From the NCBI GenBank assembly GCA_949128115.1, contig OX421961.1:105694363-105758362 (forward strand): a DNA stretch of 64,000 nucleotides, written 5' to 3'. This DNA is from Anaspis maculata (Eukaryota > Arthropoda > Insecta > Coleoptera > Scraptiidae). Shown here one piece after another: positions 42,001-47,440 of the stretch; position 1 is the stretch's first letter; every line of letters starts with the position of its first letter. Position numbers and translations under genes: made by a program. The notes under the pieces are model-generated. The model did not search any database. It saw nothing but the letters and a program-made list of their open reading frames with translations, and was not told the DNA's origin.

Positions 42001-45000
42001 AACTTTTGTAAAAGAAATACAGGGTGTCCGTTTTTCGAGGCTAAGCATGGGTATCTCGCTTATCTTGAGAGATACAGAGTCGGTTGAGTTGGGAAAAAGT
42101 TGCGCATTTTCATGACGATCAATGCTCCAAAAAGAAATTTGACGTATCGATTTTAGTTTTTGAGATATCGTAAAAAAACAGGAATTTGAATTTTTGTTTT
42201 CATTTTTTATTCAAAAAACAGTTGAAGGTGGCTTTTTCTAATCTTGACATTGTCAGGGCACTTTTTCAAGGGGAATTCAAAGCTGCCAAAATCTTTATCC
42301 TAGCTTTCAAAGCAACCGAGATACGACATTCAACTTTTTTCTCTAATGGGCGCCATATTGGATTTTGATATTTTTGAATACGGTATTCTTTTCTGGTTAC
42401 AACGATGTGCCACATGTCACTGTTGAATAAATGTTCAAAATTTACTTTTTTTTATTGTCGGTGCTGATTTAGTTTTCAAAGCACTCTTAATCAAAACATT
42501 TTTTTGCTCAAAAGCATGAATTCAACAGTGGCATGTGACACATCGTTGTAACCAGAGAAAAATATTGTATTTAAAAATGTTTACTATGGGAGAAAAAAAA
42601 GTTGAATGTCATATCTCGGTTGTTTTGAAAGCTAGAATGAAGATTTTGGCAACATTGAATTCCCCCTGGAAAAGTGCCTCCACAATGTCTTAGTTAGAAA
42701 AGGCTATCTTCAACCGTTTTTTAAATCAAAAACTAAAACAAAAATTACAAATTTCAGTTTTTTCTCGATATCTCGAAAACTAAAACTGACAAGTCAAATA
42801 TATTTTTAGATCATTGATTGTCATGAAAATTCGCAACTTTTTTCTAATTCAACCGACTCTGTATCTCTAAAGATAAGCGAGATACCCATGCTTAGCCTCG
42901 AAAAACGGACACCCTGTATTGCTTGGTAGTTTTCCTAACTAACCTATCGAGTGGGATATACGATATACGTATATGTATTTATAATCAGGATGGAAAGCTG
43001 AATCAGTTCCTATAATTACATACACGTGTCTAATTTGAGAAAAATTCTCAATGACTCGCGATAGACGACAGAAAATTTGAGTGCCTTCGAAACCTGCGAA
43101 AAAAAGTGGTCTTAAATTTTTGAAACTATGTTTGAGCGGAAGCCTCCAATTTATACGTGAACACCCTGTACCATCATAAAAATTGGAAAAGTAGCCAATA
43201 AAACCAGTCAACGCTAAATTCAGGCTAATTTTGTCGAAATGTTCCTGAGTTACAAATTTTTGAAATCCAAAAAAATTAACTATAAAGGGCTGTATCTTTG
43301 ACAATAGGCCGAACTCTACAAAGCGGTTTATGAGTTTTCGTAATATTTTGACAAGATCTATCTCCTCACCGTTGATTTTGTTGTTCAGTTGAAGACAACT
43401 GAACATTATTACCTATTTCCAAAAACCTGGATCTCGTTAGTGGGGAGCAAATGCAAAGCTTTACTGTAGACTGCAGACGATGAAAAGAAAAAAATTAAAC
43501 ATCATCGTGACAAGTTTTAAACAGTGTCCCTGAAGCTGATGATTGAAAAGAATGACAGAAGAGTGAGTAATTTTTTATTGAGGACGCATTCGTGAAGTTA
43601 TTCCGTGCTGTATCTCATTAGCCACCTGACTCGGCACCATGATCGCCACATACCTTCAGCAATGCTGTTTGTTTTATTGATAACAATGAAAACATTACTA
43701 CCTAACCTCACTTCATCATGAAAGCGTATACGCAAAGTGACTTGCGCCAGTCCAGGTCCGCTCGCAGCAAAACGTATGAAAACGTGCGCATCGATGCGCA
43801 TACGTAAAGAAACGATGGCTCAAAAATTGGAATTTACTGAAATCGCAAACTTGCGAACGTTTTTTAAAGTTGCGAAGAGTAGAAAATTGGCCCCCAGCAT
43901 GTCTGCACCTAAAATGAATATTTCGTGGGACTCACCACACGTGGAAGTTTGCACTGTAGTTTTATCAATTTTGAGAAAATTACCGTCGAAAAAACCGAAA
44001 CCGTGTCGATTTTGAAGATAGGTCGCTACACGACGACTAACCCAATTTACTTTCGGTATCAGTTGGAATTTTTCGGGAAAAAACGATACCCGAGCAGGAA
44101 TGAATTTTTGAGTGGAGTCCTGCATCAAAAGCGAGTCGTCCTTGTCTGATCAAAACCCGAGTGAGAGGCCCCTCGGATGGAAACGGCTAGGAGAAATTTT
44201 GAAAATTCATAACGCCCGAGTGAAAAATGATGGAACACTGCAACTACAGACCTAATTTGATTCTTTTGTTGTGTTGCTTCCTGCCGAATTTGGTTCAAAT
44301 TCATTGGATAGATGTTGAATAAATAAATGGAAACGTTTTGAACTTGAACATTTTTCAATATTTAACAGATAGAGACATACTTTTTACAATCTTGAAGACA
44401 GTTTTCCAAGACCTCTCAAATGACACACTGCAAGTCAAGTTTCACGAGATATAATTCATATCTCCCGTTCTCCCGCATATCTGCCAAAACGGTTCAAGAT
44501 CATTGATTCATTGAGTTCATTTTTTCGACTTCATATTTTGTCTCGACAGTCGACACTATTGCATTTGAGGACGATCGGTGAGCTATAAACAATTTTCAAG
44601 AACAAATATGTACATTTCCAAGATTCGTTGAATTGGGAGAGCTCCACGGATTGAGAGCTCTAAAAGAGTCCAGCAGCCTCGCTTTATTTAAATCTGGCAT
44701 GCTGTCGAGCGGCTCCTCCACCAATTGTATACAGGTTTGTGGTGTATTCTTGAGTTGGAGTTTTTAGGTTTGTGGCTTACTCCCCAGTCGGGGTCTCCAG
44801 CGAATCGCATAATTTCTAAAAAACAAATAGCGAAGTTATCTGTGTTTGAAACTTTGGAAAACATCTCGAAATTGCCACTCTTTCAAAGGCCTAAAAATTA
44901 GAATAAAAAAAACTCAATATTTCTCAGCAGAAAGTGGCGATTTCGAGATGTTTTCCAAAGTTTCAAACCCAAATATCTCGAAAATCAAAATTTTGCAAGA

Positions 45001-47011
45001 GTAACTTTTTTTTAAATTGGACGTAGAATCCAAAAATTAAAACACTTTGGCAAAATAGCTAGAGGGGTAAAAAATAGGGGAGGGGGGGAATATGTAGACA
45101 CCCCCCATTATCTACGCCCCTGATTTTTTTTTTCTAAACACGTTGTTATTATTCGATAGAGACCTATTCTGGTTAACTTTGTTCTAAATTTAGTAAATTT
45201 GAACAAAATCAGTCGAACGGTTCAAAATCAAAATGTCAAAAAATCGATTTTAAAGAGTCAACTTGAACACCCTCTATCTTTTCAACGGGGCATTTTAGGA
45301 CATCGAAGTTATATTTTTTCCTGATCCATTTTTGATGGGGAATCTCCCCTAGGAGTTTGTATCACCATTTTGGAAACACCCTGTATTTCGAATGTGTTAC
45401 TGCAAAAAGCAGCATACTAACCAGTAAGATTAGTAAGAAACACAATGAAGGAGACAGAACAAGCCCGAACAGCGAACAAGACTCTTATGAGAAAGTTCAA
45501 TCGGCGGGTTAAGCCAATCGTGGAACCGACTTTAAAATCATAAATCATTATACGAGACACGACTCACTTTTATTAAAATCAGTTAATTATTAATGAAGAA
45601 GTTCAATATGACGGGCCAAGATGGCCGAAGTTTGGGTGACATTTTTTATGCCTATGCACTGCCCGGAAGTGGTACGTACGTAATAGTAATTAAAAATGAT
45701 GGTTATAGGATAAGTGTATATTTCACGAAAAAATCAGTCATACGTACAGAGTGTCCAGAAAATGGCGGAAAAGCTCTGCAGCACATTGTGGAGGGCCCTT
45801 CAGAGAATTCCGAAAAAATGATTGAAAAAATCTTCGACTTTCATTTTTGAAGTCCTCAAGGGTCAAAAACTTGACCTTCGAATAATAATTTTCCCAAGTT
45901 TCTGACTCACCCTGTGAATAAAAAAAAATTAATTAACATCCAGTGGTAGGTATTTTTTCGCATAATTCTGCCGTCAATAACAGTAGACTGAAATCTTGTG
46001 AATTAATAAAATAAGAAGGGTTCAGACCGTCTCTTCACTCTTGATAACCCCAAAAAAGAAAGTCGAATCGAAAAGAGAATCGTTCATCATTTTTTCGAAA
46101 TTCCTCGAATGGTCCCTTACAAACGTACTGGAAAGCTTTTCCGCCATTTTCTGGTCAGCCCGTATATATTTTTCAAAAAACAAAAGGGAAGTGGGAATCG
46201 AAAAACTATCTCGAGGTAATAAGACATCACGAATTTAGTTTTGGAATGGAGAAGCAATTTTTTGGGAAAATGGAGGTTACGGAACTCTCAGCAACTTTGC
46301 ACTCTTTGATGTGTCACCCTGTAGAAACAATATATGACATTTTTCATATCCCGCAAAAACAGGGTCTGATACCTAAAGGATTGTGCTGTTCACTTGTTTG
46401 AGAAAATCGAAAATCGCTCAATGGATTATTATGAGTGGGATTTTTCTTCTCTAACTGTCGATTTTTTCGTTGTTGCCAGGTAATCCTGCTGGAAGAAGCC
46501 TGGAGCGAGCTGTTTCTTCTCAATGCCATCCAGTGGTGCATGCCCTTGGACGTATCGGCCAGTCCTCTCTTCAATGTCAACGACCACGCCAAGAATGGCC
46601 ATTCCGCCGGCGACGTCCGTGTTTTGGCCGACACCCTCATGCGCTTCAAGGCCGTCCATGTTGACCCCGCCGAATTCGCTTGTCTCAAAGCCATCGTCCT
46701 GTTCAGAGCAGGTTGTTCTAGAAAAATATTACAAACAAAGAAAAAAATGACCTGCTGTTTTTTTTCTGACAGAAACGAGAGGTCTCAAAGATCCAAGCCA
46801 AATCGAAAATCTCCAAGACCAGGCGCAAGTGATGCTGTGGCAGCACTGCAGGACCCAGCTACCGGGACAAGTCGCCCGTTTTGGACGGCTACTTCTGATG
46901 CTACCCCTGCTGCGAATAGTACCGGCGTCCAAAGTGGAAGCGGTGTTTTTTCAAAAGACCATCGGAAACACACCCATGGAAAAAGTACTGTGCGACATGT
47001 ACAAAAATTAA
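5757..47011 (+). CDS. Hr51: Hr51 / NR2E3-type orphan nuclear receptor, 7 exons, 5' end missing
   Basis: A spliced nuclear receptor gene. Joining 5757-6018, 19898-20001, 34080-34200, 39551-39681, 40338-40570, 46480-46711 and 46773-47011 gives one open frame of 440 residues plus stop, with every junction GT-AG and phases matching exactly. The DNA-binding domain has the NR2E-type P-box CNGCSG and a second finger starting CQAGTGRC with six residues between its first two cysteines, as in PNR rather than tailless. The T/A-box region [11 protein letters not shown] and the C-terminal helix-12 segment ending [10 protein letters not shown] are hallmarks of insect Hr51/unfulfilled. The family acts as a nuclear transcription factor binding AAGTCA-type half sites; in flies it is needed for mushroom-body axon development and clock-neuron output (family knowledge). 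The first exon in hand begins with the second base of a codon, so at least one coding exon lies upstream and was not recognised. Total span exceeds 41 kb, mostly repeat-filled introns. Confidence 0.95.
6575..6680 (+). repeat. ACAGGGTGATTC repeat fragment
   Basis: atacagggtgattcagaaac followed by caaacgaaaaccctgg and ccttgactgaaatgat. It resembles 63272-63330 (caccctgtcaaacgaaaacc, ccttgactcaaatgat). A related cagggtgtatctgaatcgcc occurs at about 7000. The rest of 6019-8170 shows no gene; 7280-7760 is GC-richer unique sequence. Confidence 0.4.
8172..8284 (-). repeat. possible tRNA-derived SINE fragment
   Basis: On the minus strand the sequence ggtcccgggttcaaat resembles a tRNA T-arm/B-box (GGTTCAAAT). 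No convincing A-box is present upstream, where the neighbouring foldback arm starts. It could equally be chance. Confidence 0.25.
8285..8804. repeat. foldback element, GATGTCTCAAAAGTATCGCA family, left end truncated
   Basis: The right arm ends cgatacttttgagacatcctgtat (8781-8804). The left arm starts inside, at about 8285, and lacks the terminal stretch. Inner arms (gtgcactgaacttcc near 8386; ttcagtgcacaccc near 8617) enclose a second piece, ggtgattcatgaatc...cccaccctgtat. A complete copy of the same composite is at 35444-36103. Confidence 0.7.
9065..9240 (+). repeat. dispersed repeat related to 44455-44640
   Basis: Shared order of motifs: aacggtt, a ttcgttgat-like stretch, ggcatttgaagacgatcgg (ttgcatttgaggacgatcgg in the other copy) and tataaacaat, then caa and taaagaatgtac. 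Diverged, so boundaries are uncertain. Confidence 0.4.
9613..11110. repeat. nested foldback, ACAGGGTGGTGAAAATTTCG ends
   Basis: tacagggtggtgaaaatttc (9614) is inverted as gaaattttcaccaccctgta (to 11109). The arms are well preserved through aacggtaagagatacgaggt and gccgccatattggat, to a loop near 10240-10320. The terminal 100 bp resemble the 42016-42920 foldback, so the two are related families. Confidence 0.8.
10404..10565. mobile_element. 162-bp MITE, CGGCTCGATACCAAGTTG ends
   Basis: Inverted ends cggctcgataccaagttg and caacttggtatcgagccc. It sits in the right arm of the 9613-11110 foldback. The other arm keeps the unoccupied site (gacgtatctaacttcttaatcg), which gives the insertion point directly and suggests a 3-bp duplication (tta/tca). 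GC-richer than its surroundings. Confidence 0.75.
11113..11935. repeat. nested foldback, related copies at 32.7 and 44.8 kb
   Basis: gttcaaagttgaacatc, then cttctcaaccgattttgttc (11161 on), is inverted as gaacaaaatcggttgagaag (11870 on) and gaagttcaac. The inner arms carry aaacatctcgaaaacaccac and aacccaaatatctc. Diverged pieces of the same arrangement recur at about 32705-33118 and 44800-45285. Confidence 0.7.
12600..12850. repeat. central palindrome of the 9.5-13.6 kb foldback
   Basis: gccgtgcctacttgacatag / ctatgtcaagtaggcacggc and ttccagctttaaaacacgac / gtcgcgttttaaagctggaa form a near-perfect hairpin around a loop at about 12700-12745. Confidence 0.75.
13578..14483. other. Hr51 intron, nothing recognised
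   Basis: AT-rich intronic sequence; no protein-like ORF and no inverted arms seen. Confidence 0.3.
14484..14575. repeat. 92-bp hairpin MITE
   Basis: tattatacgagtttcataag pairs with cttaataaacgagtataata, and attgtctcacgac with gtcgtgagaagtgtgacaat; the apex is at about 14528. Flanking ATAT-rich sequence hides any target duplication. Confidence 0.7.
15508..15537 (+). repeat. (GT)n microsatellite
   Basis: A gtgggtgggtgtgtgtgtgt tract inside non-repetitive, moderately GC-rich intron sequence (about 14990-15700) that holds no recognisable gene. Confidence 0.8.
16047..16948 (+). mobile_element. 0.9-kb element, AGTAGGTTCACTTGTACYGTG inverted ends
   Basis: The left end agtaggttcacttgtaccgt, then gattctagtcggctg, is inverted at 16912-16948 as cagccaactagagtcacagt, then acaagtgaacctact. 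The flanks (15850-16046 and 16949-17110) are rich in aaacgtt motifs and may be an older element into which this one inserted. The last 325 bp recur inverted at 63488-63812 with nearly no changes. Short ORFs inside (about 16326-16610 and 16740-16940) have no recognised family. Confidence 0.75.
17140..17292. repeat. short element: inverted ends around ATGATTTCCAA tandem array
   Basis: ctagatcgaggggtaaacca and tggtttacccctcgccctag are inverted. Between them are tandem copies of a 9-13-bp unit (aatgatttccaaatgatttc) at about 17186-17240. Confidence 0.7.
17632..18318. repeat. 0.7-kb foldback, TACAGGTTGACCAGTCAGTA ends
   Basis: tacaggttgaccagtcagta (17632) is inverted as atactgactggtcaaccctg (to 18316), continuing through gacttatgaattgag / ctctcagttcataag. 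ORF-like stretches inside mirror each other and are taken as non-coding. Confidence 0.75.
18319..19897 (+). other. non-repetitive GC-richer intron segment before zinc finger 2
   Basis: 18540-19210 is GC-rich for this window and unique, with a G-run at 18979-18990. No coding frame looks protein-like. It may hold regulatory DNA of Hr51; no further support. Confidence 0.3.
19898..20001 (+). CDS. Hr51: Hr51 exon: zinc finger 2
   Basis: The acceptor gcgttccag ends at 19897 and the donor g/gtaagt is at 20001/20002. The exon encodes CQAGTGRC, then [17 protein letters not shown] and LAMGMNKD, which is the complete second zinc finger with its four cysteines and the start of the C-terminal extension. 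The intron between the fingers sits in the Arg codon just before the first Cys of finger 2. The exon is only 104 bp and is flanked by introns of 13.9 and 14.1 kb, so it is easily missed by gene finders. Confidence 0.96.
20479..20703. repeat. hairpin MITE
   Basis: gtacctaccattgcggtcaa plus cttattcattattttg (from 20479) pairs inverted with caaaataatgaatgaaactt and ttggccgcgatcgtatctac (to about 20701). Confidence 0.65.
21371..21720 (+). repeat. dispersed repeat, direct copy at 43970-44320
   Basis: Same order in both: ccgaaaccgagtcg, tatcagttggaatttttcg, gagcaggaa, gtcctggtcaaaatccaggtgag, tttgaaaattcatagcgccc and tttgattcttttgttgtgt. Overall similarity is moderate. No ends defined; related tails also occur at about 21770 and 36430. 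Confidence 0.65.
21919..23513. repeat. 1.6-kb foldback, TAGCCCAGGCGCCAGGG ends
   Basis: tagcccaggcgccaggg (21919) is inverted as ccctggcgcctgggcta (to 23512). The arms match through ccaccagcgtggtttttgcc-type sequence to a loop near 22690-22740. A second TIR pair lies inside: catatacagggtgtact (22420) and agtacaccctgtatatg (23007). Confidence 0.8.
23514..25792 (+). other. Hr51 intron; GC-rich CTG/GCC patch at 24150-24730
   Basis: No repeat arms and no convincing ORF. 24180-24500 is unusually GC-rich with CTG-repeat and GC-box-like runs, so it could be a CpG-like regulatory island or alternative promoter. Unproven. Confidence 0.3.
25793..27556. repeat. 1.8-kb foldback built from four copies of a 330-350-bp unit
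   Basis: Outer arms acgcaccaccaaaattttga (25795) and tcaaaattttggtggtgcgt (to 27554). The motif tatactgggtgttacaayga starts each unit at 25934, 26263 and 26614 on the +, and appears inverted at about 26690, 27065 and 27402. The first two left-arm units are diverged tandem copies of each other. The centre (26606-26697) is a tight palindrome, ttcaacttctatactgggtg / cacccagtatagaagttgaa. Confidence 0.8.
27557..28731. other. Hr51 intron, nothing recognised
   Basis: Unique sequence with a GC-richer part at 28060-28220 (gcgcgcggattaaggcacgt) and a short 7-bp tandem repeat (ttgcagt) at about 28530-28556. No gene seen. Confidence 0.3.
28732..29095 (+). mobile_element. solo LTR with 4-bp target duplication
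   Basis: A 364-bp segment beginning TGTTACG and ending CTAACA, flanked on both sides by ATAT (28728-28731 and 29096-29099). It contains a TATA-box-like tctatatagattc at 29043. Size, TG...CA ends and 4-bp duplication fit a Gypsy-type solo LTR. No internal retroviral-like genes are adjacent. Orientation is inferred from the TATA box. Confidence 0.7.
29101..29314. repeat. hairpin MITE, TTCAGTAGAATGACTTTTTGG family
   Basis: atatcccatacactttctat plus tttcagtagaatgacttttt (29101 on) is inverted as aaaaagtcattcaactgaaa and atagaaagtgtatgggatat (to 29313). A second copy is at 33788-33997. Confidence 0.8.
29700..30130 (+). other. non-repetitive GC-richer intron segment
   Basis: Unique sequence with agcagcagcagca and several CpG-rich stretches (cggcggcgtcggg, ggcacgtcgtcgtgaaatgg). 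Possible regulatory DNA of Hr51. A catcag microsatellite follows at about 30463-30500. Confidence 0.3.
30600..31560 (+). pseudogene. degenerate LINE (non-LTR) reverse transcriptase
   Basis: Reading across frames on the + strand gives successive reverse-transcriptase blocks: PSFMVKRA (about 30635), [13 protein letters not shown] (about 30910), [19 protein letters not shown] (about 30996-31050), [15 protein letters not shown] (31073 on), GFSQGS (31180), the catalytic [10 protein letters not shown] (about 31260), [13 protein letters not shown] (31376) and [15 protein letters not shown] (31500). Several frameshifts and stops break it. The order and YADD box identify a non-LTR element of the CR1/Jockey-like group. 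5' truncated, inactive, in the sense direction of Hr51. Confidence 0.85.
31673..31862. repeat. 190-bp hairpin MITE
   Basis: gtaccgtatatgttcgttga plus aatcatgaatta is inverted as taattcatgattttaacgaa and catacggtac, with gggcaggct / agcctgcct and cgtatgtc / gacatacg inside. Confidence 0.75.
32705..33118 (+). repeat. fragment of the 11.1-kb foldback family
   Basis: gagatgttttttgaag, caaatatctcg, a G-run (32941-32952), cacgttgttattgttcgatagagac, tttgattgaaatcggttgaacgg and gattttaaaaattgaac occur in the same order at 44800-45285 and partly at 11400-11935. One arm only. Confidence 0.6.
33196..33466 (+). repeat. single arm of the 110-2327 foldback family
   Basis: atacaggtgtcccacgaagt through tgcattcgaaat, cgatatacagggtga, aaatcaatagaatcgattga and ataaaaagaatacaggacc. 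It aligns with the left arm at 111-272 joined to 1313-1405, as expected if the interruption there is a later insertion. Confidence 0.8.
33560..33770 (+). repeat. dispersed repeat, direct copy at 43190-43370
   Basis: gctaaattcaggctgatttt, caaatttttcaaaatc, gggctgtatctt and gatctatct occur in the same order in both copies. Confidence 0.6.
33788..33997. repeat. second copy of the 29101-29314 hairpin MITE
   Basis: ttcagtagaatgactttttg, gagcaaaaataaagtgacaagct and the inverted right half agcttgtcactttatttttg, ccaaaaagtcattctactga. It ends about 80 bp before the 34080 exon of Hr51. Confidence 0.8.
34080..34200 (+). CDS. Hr51: Hr51 exon: T/A box and start of hinge
   Basis: The acceptor taattttag ends at 34079 and the donor ttgg/gtgagt is at 34200/34201. 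Joined to the previous exon it reads [17 protein letters not shown], the very conserved NR2E extension just after the second zinc finger, then an acidic/alanine-rich hinge ([20 protein letters not shown]). It starts with bases 2-3 of the Ala codon and leaves two bases of a Gly codon. It is 121 bp long. Confidence 0.95.
35189..35230 (-). ncRNA. hammerhead-like stem-loop motif (degenerate)
   Basis: Read on the minus strand: CTTGAAAAAA, a 6-bp stem GGCACC-ACAAC-GGTGCC, then GAAACGTTGGC. This is the order of a hammerhead core (CUGANGA / stem II / GAAAC) known from Penelope-like retroelements, with the first box degraded. A second instance with a different stem but the same boxes is at 52182-52226. 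Confidence 0.4.
35444..36103. repeat. 660-bp composite foldback, complete copy
   Basis: tatacaggttgtctcaaaag, tatcgcattccgag (35444) are inverted as ctcggaatgcgat-type sequence at 36068-36103 (cttggaatgcgatatttttg, agacatcctctgtat). The inner piece 35689-35862 (acagggtgattcataaatta ... tgactcatcctgta) is the nested element seen also at 8420-8588. Confidence 0.8.
36665..36814. repeat. 150-bp hairpin MITE
   Basis: gggagtttac, gtgcgacgtaacgcaacgta pairs with tacgctacgtcgtacgtacg, gcaaactcccc. A short internal aaactcccctg repeats the end. Confidence 0.55.
37582..38460. mobile_element. 0.88-kb foldback with possible ATT target duplication
   Basis: cgcattcataagtcacaaca (37583) is inverted as tgttgtgacttatgaatgcg (to 38458). 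Arms of about 370 bp match closely through ccgctccgctcggagcgg-like and gttcgagagtgttgttcgatgc sequence, with a GC-rich loop at about 37960-38085. ATT occurs directly outside both GGCCGC-type ends. Confidence 0.8.
38630..38960 (+). repeat. dispersed repeat related to 40930-41160
   Basis: Shared: aagctccatcatttaagtcc (aagctctatcattcaagtcc), tcgataacccaggcc, acattttcaacaggga. The aattgaaaattt / caggaaa region occurs in inverted order between copies. Diverged. Confidence 0.45.
38981..39135. repeat. 155-bp hairpin MITE
   Basis: taatggtgctattctgcaaa, aaagatacatcgatgtataa is inverted as tacatcgatgtatctttttt, acagaataatagcatta; inner tatcgctgtaa / ttacagcgat. Confidence 0.75.
39551..39681 (+). CDS. 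Hr51: Hr51 exon: proline-rich hinge
   Basis: The acceptor ttaattactag ends at 39550 and the donor gacg/gtaagt is at 39681/39682. Translation in the carried phase gives [19 protein letters not shown], then a PPVPPPS run and an Asn/Asp-rich tail (KDNNSDND). Hinges in this family are poorly conserved, so the assignment rests on phase agreement on both sides, consensus splice sites and the lack of stops. Confidence 0.9.
40338..40570 (+). CDS. Hr51: Hr51 exon: end of hinge and ligand-binding domain helix 3
   Basis: The acceptor gaaatttcag ends at 40337 and the donor gatcaa/gtaagt is at 40570/40571. It encodes an acidic/serine-rich hinge segment, then [20 protein letters not shown] and [14 protein letters not shown]. 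The last stretch is the nuclear receptor ligand-binding-domain signature (helix 3 to helix 4; Trp-Ala-Lys, then F-x2-L-x3-DQ). It ends in phase 0 exactly between the Gln of the signature and the Val-Ile-Leu-Leu that opens the next exon. Confidence 0.95.
42016..42920. repeat. 0.9-kb foldback, ACAGGGTGTCCGTTTTTCGAGG ends
   Basis: aatacagggtgtccgttttt (42016) is inverted as aaaaacggacaccctgtatt (to 42920). Arms match through gggtatctcgcttatctt and tggttacaacgatgtg; the loop is at about 42450. Related by sequence to the 9613-11110 foldback. Confidence 0.85.
43190..43370 (+). repeat. dispersed repeat, copy of 33560-33770
   Basis: gctaaattcaggctaatttt, gagttacaaatttttgaaat, gggctgtatctttgacaata, then gatctatct. 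Just upstream is a cgtgaacaccctgtacc terminus. Confidence 0.6.
43970..44320 (+). repeat. dispersed repeat, copy of 21371-21720
   Basis: ccgaaaccgtgtcg, tatcagttggaatttttcgg, gagcaggaa, attttgaaaattcataacgc and ttgattcttttgttgtgttg follow the same order as the other copy. Followed at 44455-44640 by a relative of 9065-9240. Confidence 0.65.
44800..45385. repeat. foldback-family fragments with internal hairpin
   Basis: gtttgaaactttggaaaaca, tctcgaaa (44845) pairs inverted with tttcgagatgttttccaaag (44939 on), giving a hairpin of about 130 bp. Then come a G-run (45079-45087) and the cacgttgttattattcgata block shared with 32705-33118. It ends with tttggaaacaccctgtattt (45364). Confidence 0.6.
45745..46162. 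repeat. 0.4-kb inverted-repeat element
   Basis: gagtgtccagaaaatggcgg, aaaagctctgcag (45749) is inverted as gctttt, ccgccattttctggtcagcc (to about 46160). It lies about 300 bp before the 46480 exon of Hr51. Confidence 0.65.
46480..46711 (+). CDS. Hr51: Hr51 exon: middle of ligand-binding domain
   Basis: The acceptor ttgttgccag ends at 46479. It encodes [19 protein letters not shown] and on to AIVLFRA, covering LBD helices 4 to about 8 including the EEAW-S-ELF segment. The donor is g/gttgtt at 46711/46712, a weak match to consensus, but it restores the frame exactly into the next exon after a 61-nt intron. Read-through would stop soon after in lysine-rich, non-receptor sequence. Confidence 0.95.
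46773..47011 (+). CDS. Hr51: Hr51 terminal coding exon: LBD dimer helix and AF-2
   Basis: The acceptor tttttctgacag ends at 46772. It encodes [20 protein letters not shown], then [13 protein letters not shown] (helix 10/11 dimer interface) and the C-terminal helix 12/AF-2 segment [12 protein letters not shown], ending at TAA 47009-47011. The receptor is complete at its C terminus, with no frameshift or truncation, so the gene looks functional. Confidence 0.97.
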
Positions 47012-47440
47012 ATTATCTATTCTTTGTAAATGGTGTAATAATTGACGACAACGAAACGTTGTTCTTTTGTAGGATGAGGCACTAAGTAGGTACCTACTAA
47101 ACAATCAAAATAAATGTACCTAAACATTGTGAAACTCCAGAGCTCTGACGATGTCGTAATTTTTTATTCTGTTCGATAAGCGACGATCGACGTGATGTTA
47201 AATAAAAAGTGATTTTGAAAATCGGTAGGTTGTCACTGAACCTAAGCATCCCACCCGGCATGAATATGAGAAATTTCAAGGATAGAAAGACACATATTTG
47301 GAGCATAAATAATTCATGTTTCATCAACGATTCGTGTCACTGTATAAACTTTTCACCTAATAAGGTGCCAAAAATTATATAAATCGTTATGTATGTATTG
47401 TATGGTATGGAAATAAAATAAAATTACAAACTCTGCGTCA
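47012..47440 (+). other. Hr51: Hr51 3' UTR with candidate poly(A) signals
   Basis: AATAAA occurs at 47109-47114 and twice more in an overlapping cluster at 47412-47422. Either could end the Hr51 transcript, giving 3' UTRs of about 0.12 or 0.43 kb. The sequence is AT-rich and not visibly repetitive. No RNA evidence is available, so the end is a prediction. Confidence 0.5.

Noticed and set aside
42939..43406. 155-codon minus-strand ORF
   Set aside because: Lies over dispersed repeat sequence shared with 33560-33770, begins at a non-receptor, low-complexity frame, and has no recognisable domain.
46435..47085. A single 216-codon plus-strand frame across both last Hr51 exons
   Set aside because: It is in a different frame from the receptor in its first part and arises by chance over GC-rich coding exons; the spliced receptor frame explains both exons.
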